Shown piece after piece: positions 25,694-33,730 of a stretch of 64,000 nucleotides of DNA. A program made the translations under genes and the position numbers. Under the pieces are notes generated by a model, which saw nothing but the letters and a program-made list of their open reading frames with translations, had not been told where the DNA came from and did no database searches. Source of the stretch: Flavobacteriales bacterium. Lineage in GTDB: Bacteria; Bacteroidota; Bacteroidia; Flavobacteriales; Flavobacteriaceae. The stretch covers positions 1-64,000 of the forward strand of contig JADHRQ010000004.1 of NCBI GenBank assembly GCA_016777325.1, read 5' to 3'. The stretch's first letter is position 1. Each line of letters begins with the position of its first letter.

Positions 25694-26671
25694 ATGAAGA
25701 CAGTTCAGTTTAGACAAGCAATTTGTGAAGCAATGTCAGAAGAAATGAGAAGAGATGAAACTATATATCTAATGGGTGAAGAAGTTGCTGAATATAATGG
25801 TGCTTACAAAGCATCTAAAGGTATGTTAGATGAGTTTGGAGATCTTAGAGTTATTGATACTCCTATTTCTGAAGCAGGCTTTTCTGGGGTTGGAGTAGGT
25901 TCAACTATGGTTGGAGCCAGACCAATAATTGAATTCATGACTTTTAATTTTGCATTAGTTGGTATAGACCAAATAATTAATAATGCTGCAAAAATCAGAC
26001 AAATGTCTGGTGGTCAATTTCCATGTCCTATTGTTTTTAGAGGACCAACTGCATCTGCAGGTCAACTAGGCGCTACTCACTCTCAAGCATTTGAAAGCTG
26101 GTTTGCTAACTGTCCGGGCTTAAAAGTAATTGTTCCATCAAATCCTTATGATGCAAAAGGATTGCTTAAATCTGCAATTAGAGATGATGATCCTGTAATT
26201 TTCATGGAGTCAGAACAAATGTATGGTGATAAAGGAGAAATACCAGAAGGAGAATATACACTTCCTATTGGAGTTGCTGATATTAAAAGAAAAGGAAAAG
26301 ATGTAACAATTGTATCATTTGGAAAGATTATTAAAGAGGCTTACAAGGCTGCTGAAGTACTAGAAAAAGAAGGTGTTGAATCTGAAATAATTGATCTAAG
26401 AACTCTAAGACCAATAGATTATGCTACAGTAATTGAATCTGTAAAGAAGACCAATAGATTGGTTATTCTTGAAGAGGCTTGGCCATTTGGAAATATTTCC
26501 ACAGATATTTCTCATAAAATACAAAATGAGCTCTTTGATTATCTTGATGCACCAATTGAAAAAGTAAATAACGCGGATACTCCTGCACCTTATTCACCTG
26601 TTCTTTTAGAAGAGTGGCTTCCAAATAGTAATGAAGTAATTAAAGCAGTTAAAAAAGTGCTTTACCTTTAA
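25694..26671 (+). CDS. pdhB: Pyruvate dehydrogenase E1 component, beta subunit
   Basis: The beta half of the heterotetrameric E1, which decarboxylates pyruvate with thiamine diphosphate. The length of 325 aa and motifs [56 protein letters not shown], and the C-terminal EEWLPNS are typical. The alpha subunit and E2 are not in this window. An imperfect -7 (TAAATTCG, 25670-25677) lies 17 bases before the ATG. It is convergent with hppA, with stops overlapping. Confidence 0.96.
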   Translation: MKTVQFRQAICEAMSEEMRRDETIYLMGEEVAEYNGAYKASKGMLDEFGDLRVIDTPISEAGFSGVGVGSTMVGARPIIEFMTFNFALVGIDQIINNAAKIRQMSGGQFPCPIVFRGPTASAGQLGATHSQAFESWFANCPGLKVIVPSNPYDAKGLLKSAIRDDDPVIFMESEQMYGDKGEIPEGEYTLPIGVADIKRKGKDVTIVSFGKIIKEAYKAAEVLEKEGVESEIIDLRTLRPIDYATVIESVKKTNRLVILEEAWPFGNISTDISHKIQNELFDYLDAPIEKVNNADTPAPYSPVLLEEWLPNSNEVIKAVKKVLYL

Positions 26672-28785
26672 AGTAAAGGAGCTATAACTAAAGCAACTAC
26701 AGCAATTAATTTAAGAAGGATGTTAAGTGATGGTCCAGATGTATCTTTAAATGGGTCTCCAACTGTATCACCAACAACTGCAGCTTTATGAGCTTCAGTT
26801 CCTTTTCTACCTTGTTCTTCAATCATTTTCTTAGCATTATCCCAGGCACCCCCTGCATTTGATTGAAAAATTGCCATTAAAACTCCACAAGAAGTTACTC
26901 CAGCTAGAAGACCTCCTAACATTTCAGCACCTCCGACAAAACCAATAATAACAGGAACAGTAATAGCCATTAATCCAGGTAAAACCATTTCTCTTAATGC
27001 AGCTTTTGTTGAAATTTCAACACATTTACTGTATTCTGCAACACCATCAGCATCATTAAAAATCTTTAAGTCTTCTTTTGTTGCTTTAGATAGATCTGAG
27101 TCATATTTTCTCATAACTTCTAGTGCTGCTTTTAGTTTTGGAAGATCTCTAAACTGTCTTCTAACTTCTTCAATCATACTCATTGCAGCTTTCCCTACTG
27201 CTTTCATTGAAAGTGCAGAAAAGACAAAAGGCAACATTGCTCCAAGAAGCAATCCAGCCATTACTATTGGTTTTGATATATCAATTGAAGTAATTTCAGC
27301 TGTCTGCATAAATGCTGCAAATAATGCAAGAGCAGTTAATGCTGCAGAAGCGATTGCAAAACCTTTTCCAATTGCAGCAGTTGTATTTCCTACTGCATCA
27401 AGCTTATCTGTTCTTTCTCTAACTATAGGGTCTAAATCAGCCATTTCAGCAATCCCACCAGCATTATCTGATATTGGTCCATAAGCATCTACCGCTAATT
27501 GAATACCAGTATTAGCAAGCATTCCTACTGCAGCAATAGCTATACCATACAAACCAGCAAAATGGTGTGAAACAAGAATTGCAGCACAAATAAAGATTAT
27601 TGGCAATGCTGTCGAAATCATACCAACTCCAAGTCCAGCAATTATAGTTGTAGCAGCACCAGTTTCAGATTGCTCTACGATTGAAAGAACAGGCTTTTTT
27701 CCAGTTGCAGTGTAATACTCTGTTACTTTACCAACTAATAAACCTGCAACTAATCCACTTATTGTTGCATAGAAAACTCCATTTGATGTAAATACAATTT
27801 CATTAAAGATCCAGGATTCAGGAAGTAAGTTTTGAATTAAAAAATAAGTAGTAACAACCATTAATCCAGCAGAAAGAAATTCACCTGTATTTAATGCTTT
27901 ATGAGGATCTCCTCCATCTTTAACCTTAACAAAGAAAGTTCCAATTATAGACATTATAATTCCGGAGGCAGCTATATAAAGTGGAAGTAATACAGCATTA
28001 ATTTCAATACCAGTGAATTCATTTAATCCAACATAGGCTGCGCCTAAAACCATTGCACCTATAATTGAACCAACAAATGATTCAAAAAGATCGGCACCCA
28101 TACCAGCTACATCTCCAACATTATCTCCAACATTATCTGCAATAGTAGCAGGATTTAGAGGATGATCTTCAGGAATACCTGCTTCCACTTTACCAACTAA
28201 ATCTGCACCAACATCAGCAGCTTTAGTATAAATTCCACCACCAACTCTTGCAAATAAAGCAATAGAAGATGCTCCTAATGAAAATCCTGATAACACTTGA
28301 ATTACAGTATTAATATCAGTAAACATTGGCTTGTAAATAATGAATAAAGACCCAACTCCAAGAACTCCAAGGCCTACAACACCCATACCCATTACGGAAC
28401 CACCAGAAAAAGCAATTTCAAGAGCTTTTCCAAGAGAATCTTGAGCAGCATTAGTTGTCCTAACATTTGCTTTAGTAGCAACTTGCATACCTATAAAACC
28501 TGCTAATCCAGAACATAGGGCTCCTACCACAAACGATACAGCAACTAACCAACTGCTTCCTTCATTAATTCCTTTAAAGGCTAATAATACAGCAGTAATT
28601 ATAACAAAAACTGATAAAATTTTATATTCAGCTTTAAGGAATGCCATTGCACCATCTGCAATATTTTTAGCAATTTTTGCCATTTTTGCATTACCAACTG
28701 CCTTCTTAGAAACTGACAAGTTTTTGATAAAAACAAAAATTAAAGCTATAATTCCAGCTGCGGGGATAAGATATATGTAGTCCAT
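26668..28785 (-). CDS. hppA: Membrane-bound K+-dependent ion-pumping pyrophosphatase
   Basis: Couples PPi hydrolysis to export of Na+ and/or H+ across the inner membrane. The 705-aa protein has about 16 hydrophobic segments and the family signature blocks [51 protein letters not shown] and [18 protein letters not shown]. In [11 protein letters not shown] the second Ala (Lys in K+-independent enzymes) marks the K+-dependent class. Whether Na+ or H+ is pumped depends on a few membrane residues I cannot assign safely. Together with Na+-NQR in the same window, a Na+ pump is a reasonable inference. Confidence 0.95.
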   Translation of the reverse strand: MDYIYLIPAAGIIALIFVFIKNLSVSKKAVGNAKMAKIAKNIADGAMAFLKAEYKILSVFVIITAVLLAFKGINEGSSWLVAVSFVVGALCSGLAGFIGMQVATKANVRTTNAAQDSLGKALEIAFSGGSVMGMGVVGLGVLGVGSLFIIYKPMFTDINTVIQVLSGFSLGASSIALFARVGGGIYTKAADVGADLVGKVEAGIPEDHPLNPATIADNVGDNVGDVAGMGADLFESFVGSIIGAMVLGAAYVGLNEFTGIEINAVLLPLYIAASGIIMSIIGTFFVKVKDGGDPHKALNTGEFLSAGLMVVTTYFLIQNLLPESWIFNEIVFTSNGVFYATISGLVAGLLVGKVTEYYTATGKKPVLSIVEQSETGAATTIIAGLGVGMISTALPIIFICAAILVSHHFAGLYGIAIAAVGMLANTGIQLAVDAYGPISDNAGGIAEMADLDPIVRERTDKLDAVGNTTAAIGKGFAIASAALTALALFAAFMQTAEITSIDISKPIVMAGLLLGAMLPFVFSALSMKAVGKAAMSMIEEVRRQFRDLPKLKAALEVMRKYDSDLSKATKEDLKIFNDADGVAEYSKCVEISTKAALREMVLPGLMAITVPVIIGFVGGAEMLGGLLAGVTSCGVLMAIFQSNAGGAWDNAKKMIEEQGRKGTEAHKAAVVGDTVGDPFKDTSGPSLNILLKLIAVVALVIAPLL

Positions 28786-28800
28786 TTTTTAAATTTTTTT

Positions 28801-28833
28801 CAAATATAATACAATGATAAAAATGGAGGGCAA
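28801..28833 (-). promoter_or_regulatory. hppA promoter
   Basis: On the minus strand TTG (28833-28831), 22 bases, and TATATTTG (28808-28801) match the Bacteroidota consensus, with the -7 element 15 bases before the ATG at 28785. The spacing is at the upper end of the normal range. Confidence 0.5.
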
Positions 28834-28854
28834 AAAATATTGAGAAAGATGTAA

Positions 28855-29457
28855 CTAAAGTTCTTTTTTAATAAGTTCTAGGATTGTTTCATAATCAGCC
28901 TTATTCTCAACAAAATCTATATCATCAACGTTAATCTTTAATAATTTTCCACTGTTATAGGTAGTAATCCAAGCTTCATATCTTTCATTAAGTCTACTTA
29001 AATACTCAATACTAATTGTTTTTTCATAATCTCTTCCACGTTTGTGAATTTTGTTGACTAAATTAGGAATACTACTTTGAAGATACACTAAAAGATCTGG
29101 AGGTTTAACTAAATTTATCATAGTATTAAAAAGAGATAAATAATTATCATAATCTCTCTGAGTCATTAAACCCATAGCATTAAGATTGGGCGCAAAAATA
29201 AATGCATCTTCGTATATGGTTCTATCTTGAATCACATTTTCTTTTCCATTATCTATTGAAATTAACTGTTTAAACCTACTGTTTAAAAAATATATTTGAA
29301 GATTAAATGACCATCTTTCCATATGATTATAAAAATCATCTAAATATGGATTGGCAATTACATCTTCGTAATATGATTTATATTTTAAACTTTTGGAAAG
29401 TTGTTTTGTTAAACTAGTTTTTCCGGATCCAATATTTCCTGCTATTGCTATTCTCAT
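28855..29457 (-). CDS. Deoxynucleoside kinase
   Basis: Phosphorylates deoxynucleosides for salvage (dCK/dGK family, 200 aa from the ATG at 29457). The P-loop GNIGSGKTS is at residues 7-15. The family motifs are YYEDV, NPYLDDFY, RWSFNLQIYFLNSRF, the catalytic QDRTIYED and the lid KRGRDYE. A TTG at 29469 would add four residues but homologues begin at MxIAIAGNIG. Whether it prefers purine or pyrimidine deoxynucleosides is uncertain. It is divergent from the metK operon and co-directional with hppA. Confidence 0.9.
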   Translation of the reverse strand: MRIAIAGNIGSGKTSLTKQLSKSLKYKSYYEDVIANPYLDDFYNHMERWSFNLQIYFLNSRFKQLISIDNGKENVIQDRTIYEDAFIFAPNLNAMGLMTQRDYDNYLSLFNTMINLVKPPDLLVYLQSSIPNLVNKIHKRGRDYEKTISIEYLSRLNERYEAWITTYNSGKLLKINVDDIDFVENKADYETILELIKKEL

Positions 29458-29506
29458 AATTTTAGCCAAAATAGGAGGTTTTTTTTAAAGAAAAAAGAAG
29501 AATAAT

Positions 29507-29535
29507 TTGAAATAATATTTTTTTTAATACTTTTG
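29507..29535 (+). promoter_or_regulatory. Promoter of the met operon
   Basis: TTG (29507-29509), 18 bases, TACTTTTG (29528-29535) match the Bacteroidota consensus exactly. The expected transcription start at about 29541 falls right at the 5' edge of the SAM-II aptamer, so the whole leader is made of riboswitch plus about 45 bases. Confidence 0.75.
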
Positions 29536-29542
29536 TTGGAAA

Positions 29543-29596
29543 CAGAGGAAGGATTTGACTGATTGCAACCTCTTAAAAAAATTGCTAAAGCAGTAA
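29543..29596 (+). promoter_or_regulatory. SAM-II (metA/SAM-alpha) riboswitch
   Basis: An H-type pseudoknot aptamer for S-adenosylmethionine. Stem P1 is AGAGG (29544-29548) with CCTCT (29569-29573). The pseudoknot P2 is ACTG (29558-29561) with CAGT (29591-29594). The conserved core is present: GATTTGAC before the loop, ATTGCA, an A-rich joiner (29575-29580) and GCTAAA (29584-29589). Binding of SAM should lower expression of the SAM-making enzymes downstream. GATTGC in the core (29561-29566) is also complementary to GCAATC (29608-29613), which could form the SAM-free alternative. There is no Shine-Dalgarno to hide, so the output mechanism is open. Confidence 0.85.
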
Positions 29597-29643
29597 TTCT
29601 TTTACTCGCAATCTTTCATTTTTATTTCTCATAAATCTATTTT

Positions 29644-30897
29644 ATGTCGTATTTATTTACGTCCGAATCAGTTAGTGAAGGACACCCAGATAAAATTTCA
29701 GATCAGATTAGTGATGGAATACTAGATAATTTTTTAGCTTTTGATCCTAATAGTAAAGTCGCATGTGAAACTCTTGTTACTACAGGTCAAGTTATTTTAT
29801 CAGGAGAAGTAACAAGCAATACATATATTGATGTTCAAGATATAGCTAGAAATGTAATTAAGGATATAGGTTATAATAATGACCAATATAAATTTTCAGG
29901 TGAGTCTTGTGCTGTAATGTCTCTAATACATGAACAGTCAGAAGATATATTAAGGGGTGTTGAAAAAAATGAAAAAGAAGAACAAGGTGCTGGAGATCAA
30001 GGAATCATGTTTGGATATGCTTGTAATGAAACTGATGACGCCATACCTTTAACATTGGATATAGCTAATAGATTGTTGCTAGAACTTTCAAATCTTAGAA
30101 AATCAAAAATAATTCCATATTTAAGACCTGACTCCAAGTCTCAAGTAACAGTTGAATATGATGAAAATGATAATCCATTAAGAATTGACACAATAGTAAT
30201 TTCAACACAACATGATGAATTTGATCAAGATGATCAAAAAATGTTAGATAAAATTAAAAAAGATTTAATTAACATTTTAATTCCAATTGTAAAGAATAGT
30301 TATTCTTCTAAAATTCAAAAATTATTTAATAATGACATTAAATTTCATATTAATCCTACAGGTAAATTTGTTATAGGAGGACCTCATGGTGATACGGGAT
30401 TAACAGGTCGCAAAATAATTATAGACACTTATGGTGGAAGAGGAGCTCATGGTGGAGGTGCTTTTAGTGGAAAAGATCCAAGTAAAGTAGATAGAAGTGC
30501 TGCGTATGCCGCAAGACATATATCTAAGAACCTAGTAAAGGCTGGAGTTTCTGACGAAATATTAATTCAAGTTGGATACGCTATTGGAATTGCGGAACCA
30601 GTATCACTAAATGTAAATACTTGTGGTAAATCAAAATTAAGTATTTCAGATTCTCAATTATCAAATATAGTCAATGAAATTTTTGACTTAAAACCTCATT
30701 CGATTGAGTCAAGATTTAAATTAAGAGATCCAATTTATCTTGAAACTGCTTCATATGGTCATATGGGTAGAAAATCTGAAAAAAAAACCAAATCCTTTAA
30801 CTCAAAATATTCAGGAGTTAAGAAAATTGAGGTTGAGCTTTTTCCTTGGGAAAAGTTAGAATACGTTGAACAATTAATTAAAACACTTAAAAAATGA
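29644..30897 (+). CDS. metK: S-adenosylmethionine synthase
   Basis: Makes SAM from methionine and ATP. Motifs in order are ESVSEGHPDKISDQISDGILD, GEVTSNTYIDV, GAGDQGIMFGYA, the GGPHGDTGLTGRKIIIDTYGG block and GGGAFSGKDPSKVDRSAAY (flexible loop and phosphate binding). The length of 417 aa is normal for Bacteroidota. It is the first gene behind the SAM-II riboswitch, so its own product should repress it. It overlaps metY by 4 bases (ATGA). Confidence 0.97.
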   Translation: MSYLFTSESVSEGHPDKISDQISDGILDNFLAFDPNSKVACETLVTTGQVILSGEVTSNTYIDVQDIARNVIKDIGYNNDQYKFSGESCAVMSLIHEQSEDILRGVEKNEKEEQGAGDQGIMFGYACNETDDAIPLTLDIANRLLLELSNLRKSKIIPYLRPDSKSQVTVEYDENDNPLRIDTIVISTQHDEFDQDDQKMLDKIKKDLINILIPIVKNSYSSKIQKLFNNDIKFHINPTGKFVIGGPHGDTGLTGRKIIIDTYGGRGAHGGGAFSGKDPSKVDRSAAYAARHISKNLVKAGVSDEILIQVGYAIGIAEPVSLNVNTCGKSKLSISDSQLSNIVNEIFDLKPHSIESRFKLRDPIYLETASYGHMGRKSEKKTKSFNSKYSGVKKIEVELFPWEKLEYVEQLIKTLKK

Positions 30898-32165
30898 ATC
30901 ATAATGATCAAACCTTAGCATTACACGCTGGGCATAATACAACTAAAACTGAAGGGACTAGAGCAGTTCCCATTTATCAAACAACATCTTATGTTTTTGA
31001 TAATACAGACCATGCAGCTAACTTATTTTCATTGGCTGAACCTGGTTATATATACACAAGATTGAATAACCCAACTGCAGATATTCTTGAACAAAGATTA
31101 GCAGCCTTAGAAGGAGGTATAGCGGCAGTTGCAACTTCCTCAGGATCTGCTGCACTTGCAACGACACTATTAACTCTTTTAAAAACAGGAGATCATATAG
31201 TTGCCTCAAACAGTTTATATGGAGGAACTTATAATCTACTTAATGTCACCTTACCTAGGTATGGAATTACAACTACTTTTGTAGATCCGGATGACACTGA
31301 AAATTTTTCAAAAGCAATTAATGAAAATACCAGAGTAGTATATATAGAGAGTATAGGAAATCCTAAGTTGGATGTTTTAGATATAGAGTCTATTTCAAAA
31401 ATTGCAAAAGAATCTAAACTCCCACTTATTGTTGACAATACAGTCGCTACACCATATTTGTTAAAGCCTATTAATTATGGAGCAGATATAGTGATTCATT
31501 CTACTACAAAATATATTACTGGAAATGGAACATCAATCGGAGGAGTTATAATTGATGCTGGAAACTTTGACTGGAGCAGTGGACTATTTGAAGAATTTAC
31601 AACTCCATCTGCAGGATATCATGGATTAGTATATCATGAAGCACTTGGTCCAGCTGCATTCATAGCTAAAGTTAGAATAGAAGGATTGAGAGATCTGGGT
31701 AGTGCTCCAAGTCCATTTAATTGTTTTCAGACAATTCAAGGTCTTGAAACTTTATCAGTAAGAATAAAAAAACATTCTGAAAATGCACTTAAAATTGCTG
31801 AATGGCTTGAAAGTCAAGATGAAATTACTTGGGTTAATTATCCGGGTTTAAAGTCTTCAAAATATCATAATCTTTCAAAAAAATATTTAAAAAATGGACA
31901 GAGTGGAATTGTTACTTTTGGTTTAAAAGGTGGCTTTGAGTCTGCAAAAAAATTAACTGATAGTACAAAAATATTTTCATTACTGGCAAATTTTGGAGAT
32001 TCAAAATCTTTAATAATACACCCTTCCAGTACTACTCACCAACAATTAAATGAGGGTCAACAAGCTGAAACAGGAGTTACATCTGATTTAATTAGACTTA
32101 GTATTGGTCTTGAAGATCCTATTGATTTAATCAATGATCTAAAAGATTCTTTAAGATCATTATAA
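30894..32165 (+). CDS. metY: O-acetylhomoserine sulfhydrylase
   Basis: A PLP enzyme of the Cys/Met metabolism family that replaces the acetoxy group of O-acetylhomoserine with sulfide, giving homocysteine. The length of 423 aa and the long insertion near GLVYHEALGPAAFIAKVR mark it as a MetY rather than a shorter MetB/MetC. The substrate loop YTRLNNPT (54-61) and PLP Lys206 (IHSTTKYITGNG) are present, as is the C-terminal HPSSTTHQQL. It lies between metK and metX in the riboswitch operon, so all genes for direct sulfhydrylation are together except for homoserine supply. Confidence 0.95.
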   Translation: MNHNDQTLALHAGHNTTKTEGTRAVPIYQTTSYVFDNTDHAANLFSLAEPGYIYTRLNNPTADILEQRLAALEGGIAAVATSSGSAALATTLLTLLKTGDHIVASNSLYGGTYNLLNVTLPRYGITTTFVDPDDTENFSKAINENTRVVYIESIGNPKLDVLDIESISKIAKESKLPLIVDNTVATPYLLKPINYGADIVIHSTTKYITGNGTSIGGVIIDAGNFDWSSGLFEEFTTPSAGYHGLVYHEALGPAAFIAKVRIEGLRDLGSAPSPFNCFQTIQGLETLSVRIKKHSENALKIAEWLESQDEITWVNYPGLKSSKYHNLSKKYLKNGQSGIVTFGLKGGFESAKKLTDSTKIFSLLANFGDSKSLIIHPSSTTHQQLNEGQQAETGVTSDLIRLSIGLEDPIDLINDLKDSLRSL

Positions 32166-32167
32166 AA

Positions 32168-33130
32168 TTGGAAGAGGAGTTAAATCATATACTGCTAGAA
32201 GATTTTGAGACACTATCTGGATCAAAAATTAAAAAACTTCAGATAAGTTATCAGGTTTTTGGAAAAAAACTAGGGAGTGCGCCAGTAATTGTTGTTAATC
32301 ATGCTTTAACTGGCAACTCCCTTGTCTCAGGAATTAATGGATGGTGGAGTGATATTATTGGATTCGAAAAACCTATTGATACAACAAAGTATTCAGTTTT
32401 GTGTTTTAATATTCCAGGTAATGGTTTCAATGAAAACAATTTTGATTTTAACTTAGATCTCAATCTTGGTGACATAGCTTTAATGTTTATTAAAGCCATT
32501 GATAAACTCAAGATTGGTAAACTTCATGCCATCATTGGTGGCTCTATTGGTGGATGTTTGACATGGGAAATGATTGCGCTTAAAAATGATTTAGCATCAA
32601 TAATAATTCCGGTTGCTGCTGATTGGAAAGCTACAGATTGGTTAATTGCTAATACATTTCTTCAAGATAGAATTCTCAAGAACTCTAAAGATCCAGTAAG
32701 TGATGCCAGAATTCATGCAATGACTTTTTATAGAACTCCAAAATCTTTAAACACACGATTTAATAGAACAAAAAATTTAGATAAGAATATGTATAATGTT
32801 GAGTCATGGCTTAGTCATCATGGAGAAAAACTTCGTCAAAGATTCAGTCTTGAATCATATTTGTTCATGAATAAACTTTTGAGCTCTACTGATATTACTC
32901 GTGATGGTGAGAGCTTAATAAATAAAATTTCTAAAATAAAATCATCAATTCATGTAATATCTGTTGACTCAGATGTATTCTTTTTAACTGATGAGGATCA
33001 TGAAACTGTTTCGATAGCAAAAAAAAATAACATTGATATTAAAAACCATATTATAAAGTCTATTCATGGTCATGATGCTTTTTTAATAGAAACAAAACAA
33101 ATTTCAGATATCTTTACAAAAATATTTTAA
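32168..33130 (+). CDS. metX: Homoserine O-acetyltransferase
   Basis: Activates homoserine with acetyl-CoA for the MetY reaction. This alpha/beta hydrolase-fold enzyme has nucleophile Ser126 in GGSIGG, the oxyanion entry HALTGNS (45-51), Asp in SVDSDVFF and His in HGHDAFL. At 320 aa it is on the short side for MetX (about 350), with some loss in the lid. It starts with TTG at 32168, three bases after metY; no ATG is available before the conserved region. A serine O-acetyltransferase-like activity is known for some relatives and cannot be excluded. Confidence 0.93.
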   Translation: MEEELNHILLEDFETLSGSKIKKLQISYQVFGKKLGSAPVIVVNHALTGNSLVSGINGWWSDIIGFEKPIDTTKYSVLCFNIPGNGFNENNFDFNLDLNLGDIALMFIKAIDKLKIGKLHAIIGGSIGGCLTWEMIALKNDLASIIIPVAADWKATDWLIANTFLQDRILKNSKDPVSDARIHAMTFYRTPKSLNTRFNRTKNLDKNMYNVESWLSHHGEKLRQRFSLESYLFMNKLLSSTDITRDGESLINKISKIKSSIHVISVDSDVFFLTDEDHETVSIAKKNNIDIKNHIIKSIHGHDAFLIETKQISDIFTKIF

Positions 33131-33132
33131 AA

Positions 33133-33561
33133 ATGGTAGTACACTTAGATAGGGTTAATGATAAATATTTATTTGAATTAACTAACAAAAATGGACATCA
33201 AGTTTTTCTTGACAGAAAATATTCTCCTGATTATAATGTTAAAGGAGTAAGCCCAATGGAGTTATTATTAATGGGTGTTGCAGGATGTAGTAGTATTGAT
33301 ATTATTTCTATTTTAGAAAAACAAAAATTGAATCCTATATCATATAAAATGGAAGTTGAAGGAGAGAGAGAATCTACACCAGGAGAACCTTACAAAAAAA
33401 TTCATGTAAATCTGTATATTGAGGGAGATATTCCTGGTGAAAAAATAATACGTGCAGCTTCATTAAGTTTTGATAAGTATTGTTCTGTATCAAAGAATCT
33501 GGAAAAGTCAACATCTATTGAACATTCTATATACCTAAATGGGGCTATAATTAAAAAATAG
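33133..33561 (+). CDS. OsmC family protein
   Basis: A 142-aa OsmC/Ohr-fold protein with the two expected cysteines, Cys52 (GCSSIDI) and Cys117 (DKYCSVSK), which in characterised relatives reduce organic hydroperoxides. The sequence KGVSPMELLLMGVAGCSS is a family hallmark, closest to the YhfA/OsmC branch rather than Ohr. It lies two bases after metX, within the riboswitch-controlled operon, which suggests a link to sulfur metabolism or thiol protection. That link is inferred from position. Confidence 0.9.
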   Translation: MVVHLDRVNDKYLFELTNKNGHQVFLDRKYSPDYNVKGVSPMELLLMGVAGCSSIDIISILEKQKLNPISYKMEVEGERESTPGEPYKKIHVNLYIEGDIPGEKIIRAASLSFDKYCSVSKNLEKSTSIEHSIYLNGAIIKK

Positions 33562-33571
33562 ACTAAAAAAT

Positions 33572-33601
33572 TTGTTTTTACGTGTACCTATTATACTTTT
33601 G
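33572..33601 (+). promoter_or_regulatory. Promoter of the aromatic amino acid operon
   Basis: TTG (33572-33574), 19 bases, and TACTTTTG (33594-33601) match the Bacteroidota consensus exactly. The expected start at about 33606-33608 is within three bases of the leader peptide ATG, so the leader message would be almost leaderless. Confidence 0.8.
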
Positions 33602-33608
33602 TTCAATA

Positions 33609-33671
33609 ATGACAAAAAATTTTAATTTTTATTATAGCTATTATTTCTTTTCTAACCAAAAGACAGGGTAA
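33609..33671 (+). CDS. Phe/Tyr-rich leader peptide of the pheA operon
   Basis: A 20-codon open frame from ATG at 33609 to TAA at 33669-33671. Eight of its residues are aromatic and are concentrated at positions 5-14 in the order F, F, Y, Y, Y, Y, F, F (core FNFYYSYYFF). Both end products of the downstream pathway are thus sensed by codon. A promoter sits just upstream, and the final codons overlap the 5' arm of the antiterminator. This is the layout of a ribosome-mediated attenuator. The peptide itself is not expected to have another role. Confidence 0.85.
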   Translation: MTKNFNFYYSYYFFSNQKTG

Positions 33672-33709
33672 CTATTCTATTAAAAGAAATTATATATACT
33701 AGTCCTGTC
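33662..33709 (+). promoter_or_regulatory. Antiterminator of the pheA attenuator
   Basis: GACAGG (33662-33667) and ACTA (33671-33674), separated by a three-base bulge, pair with TAGTCCTGTC (33700-33709). This pairing uses all seven bases of the terminator's 5' arm (33701-33707), so the two structures exclude each other. The first arm spans the leader's last two codons and stop. A ribosome that finishes the leader therefore covers it, while one stalled at the Tyr/Phe codons leaves it free. Confidence 0.75.
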
Positions 33710-33728
33710 AAATCAGGACTTTTTTTTT
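33701..33728 (+). terminator. Attenuator terminator immediately before pheA
   Basis: A perfect 7-bp stem AGTCCTG/CAGGACT (33701-33707 with 33714-33720) with a six-base loop is followed by eight T. The T run ends two bases before the pheA ATG at 33731. Because this hairpin lies between the aromatic operon's own promoter and its first gene, it regulates rather than ends the met operon. Confidence 0.9.
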
Positions 33729-33730
33729 AT

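Noticed and set aside
29470-29506. GGAGG (29475-29479) upstream of the dNK/metK region as a possible Shine-Dalgarno
   Set aside because: It does not lie at a proper distance from either start, and Bacteroidota starts here lack Shine-Dalgarno sites.
33701-33728. Reading this hairpin as the ordinary terminator of the met operon
   Set aside because: It lies downstream of the aromatic operon's own promoter and leader frame and ends two bases before pheA, and it competes with an antiterminator, so attenuation explains it better.
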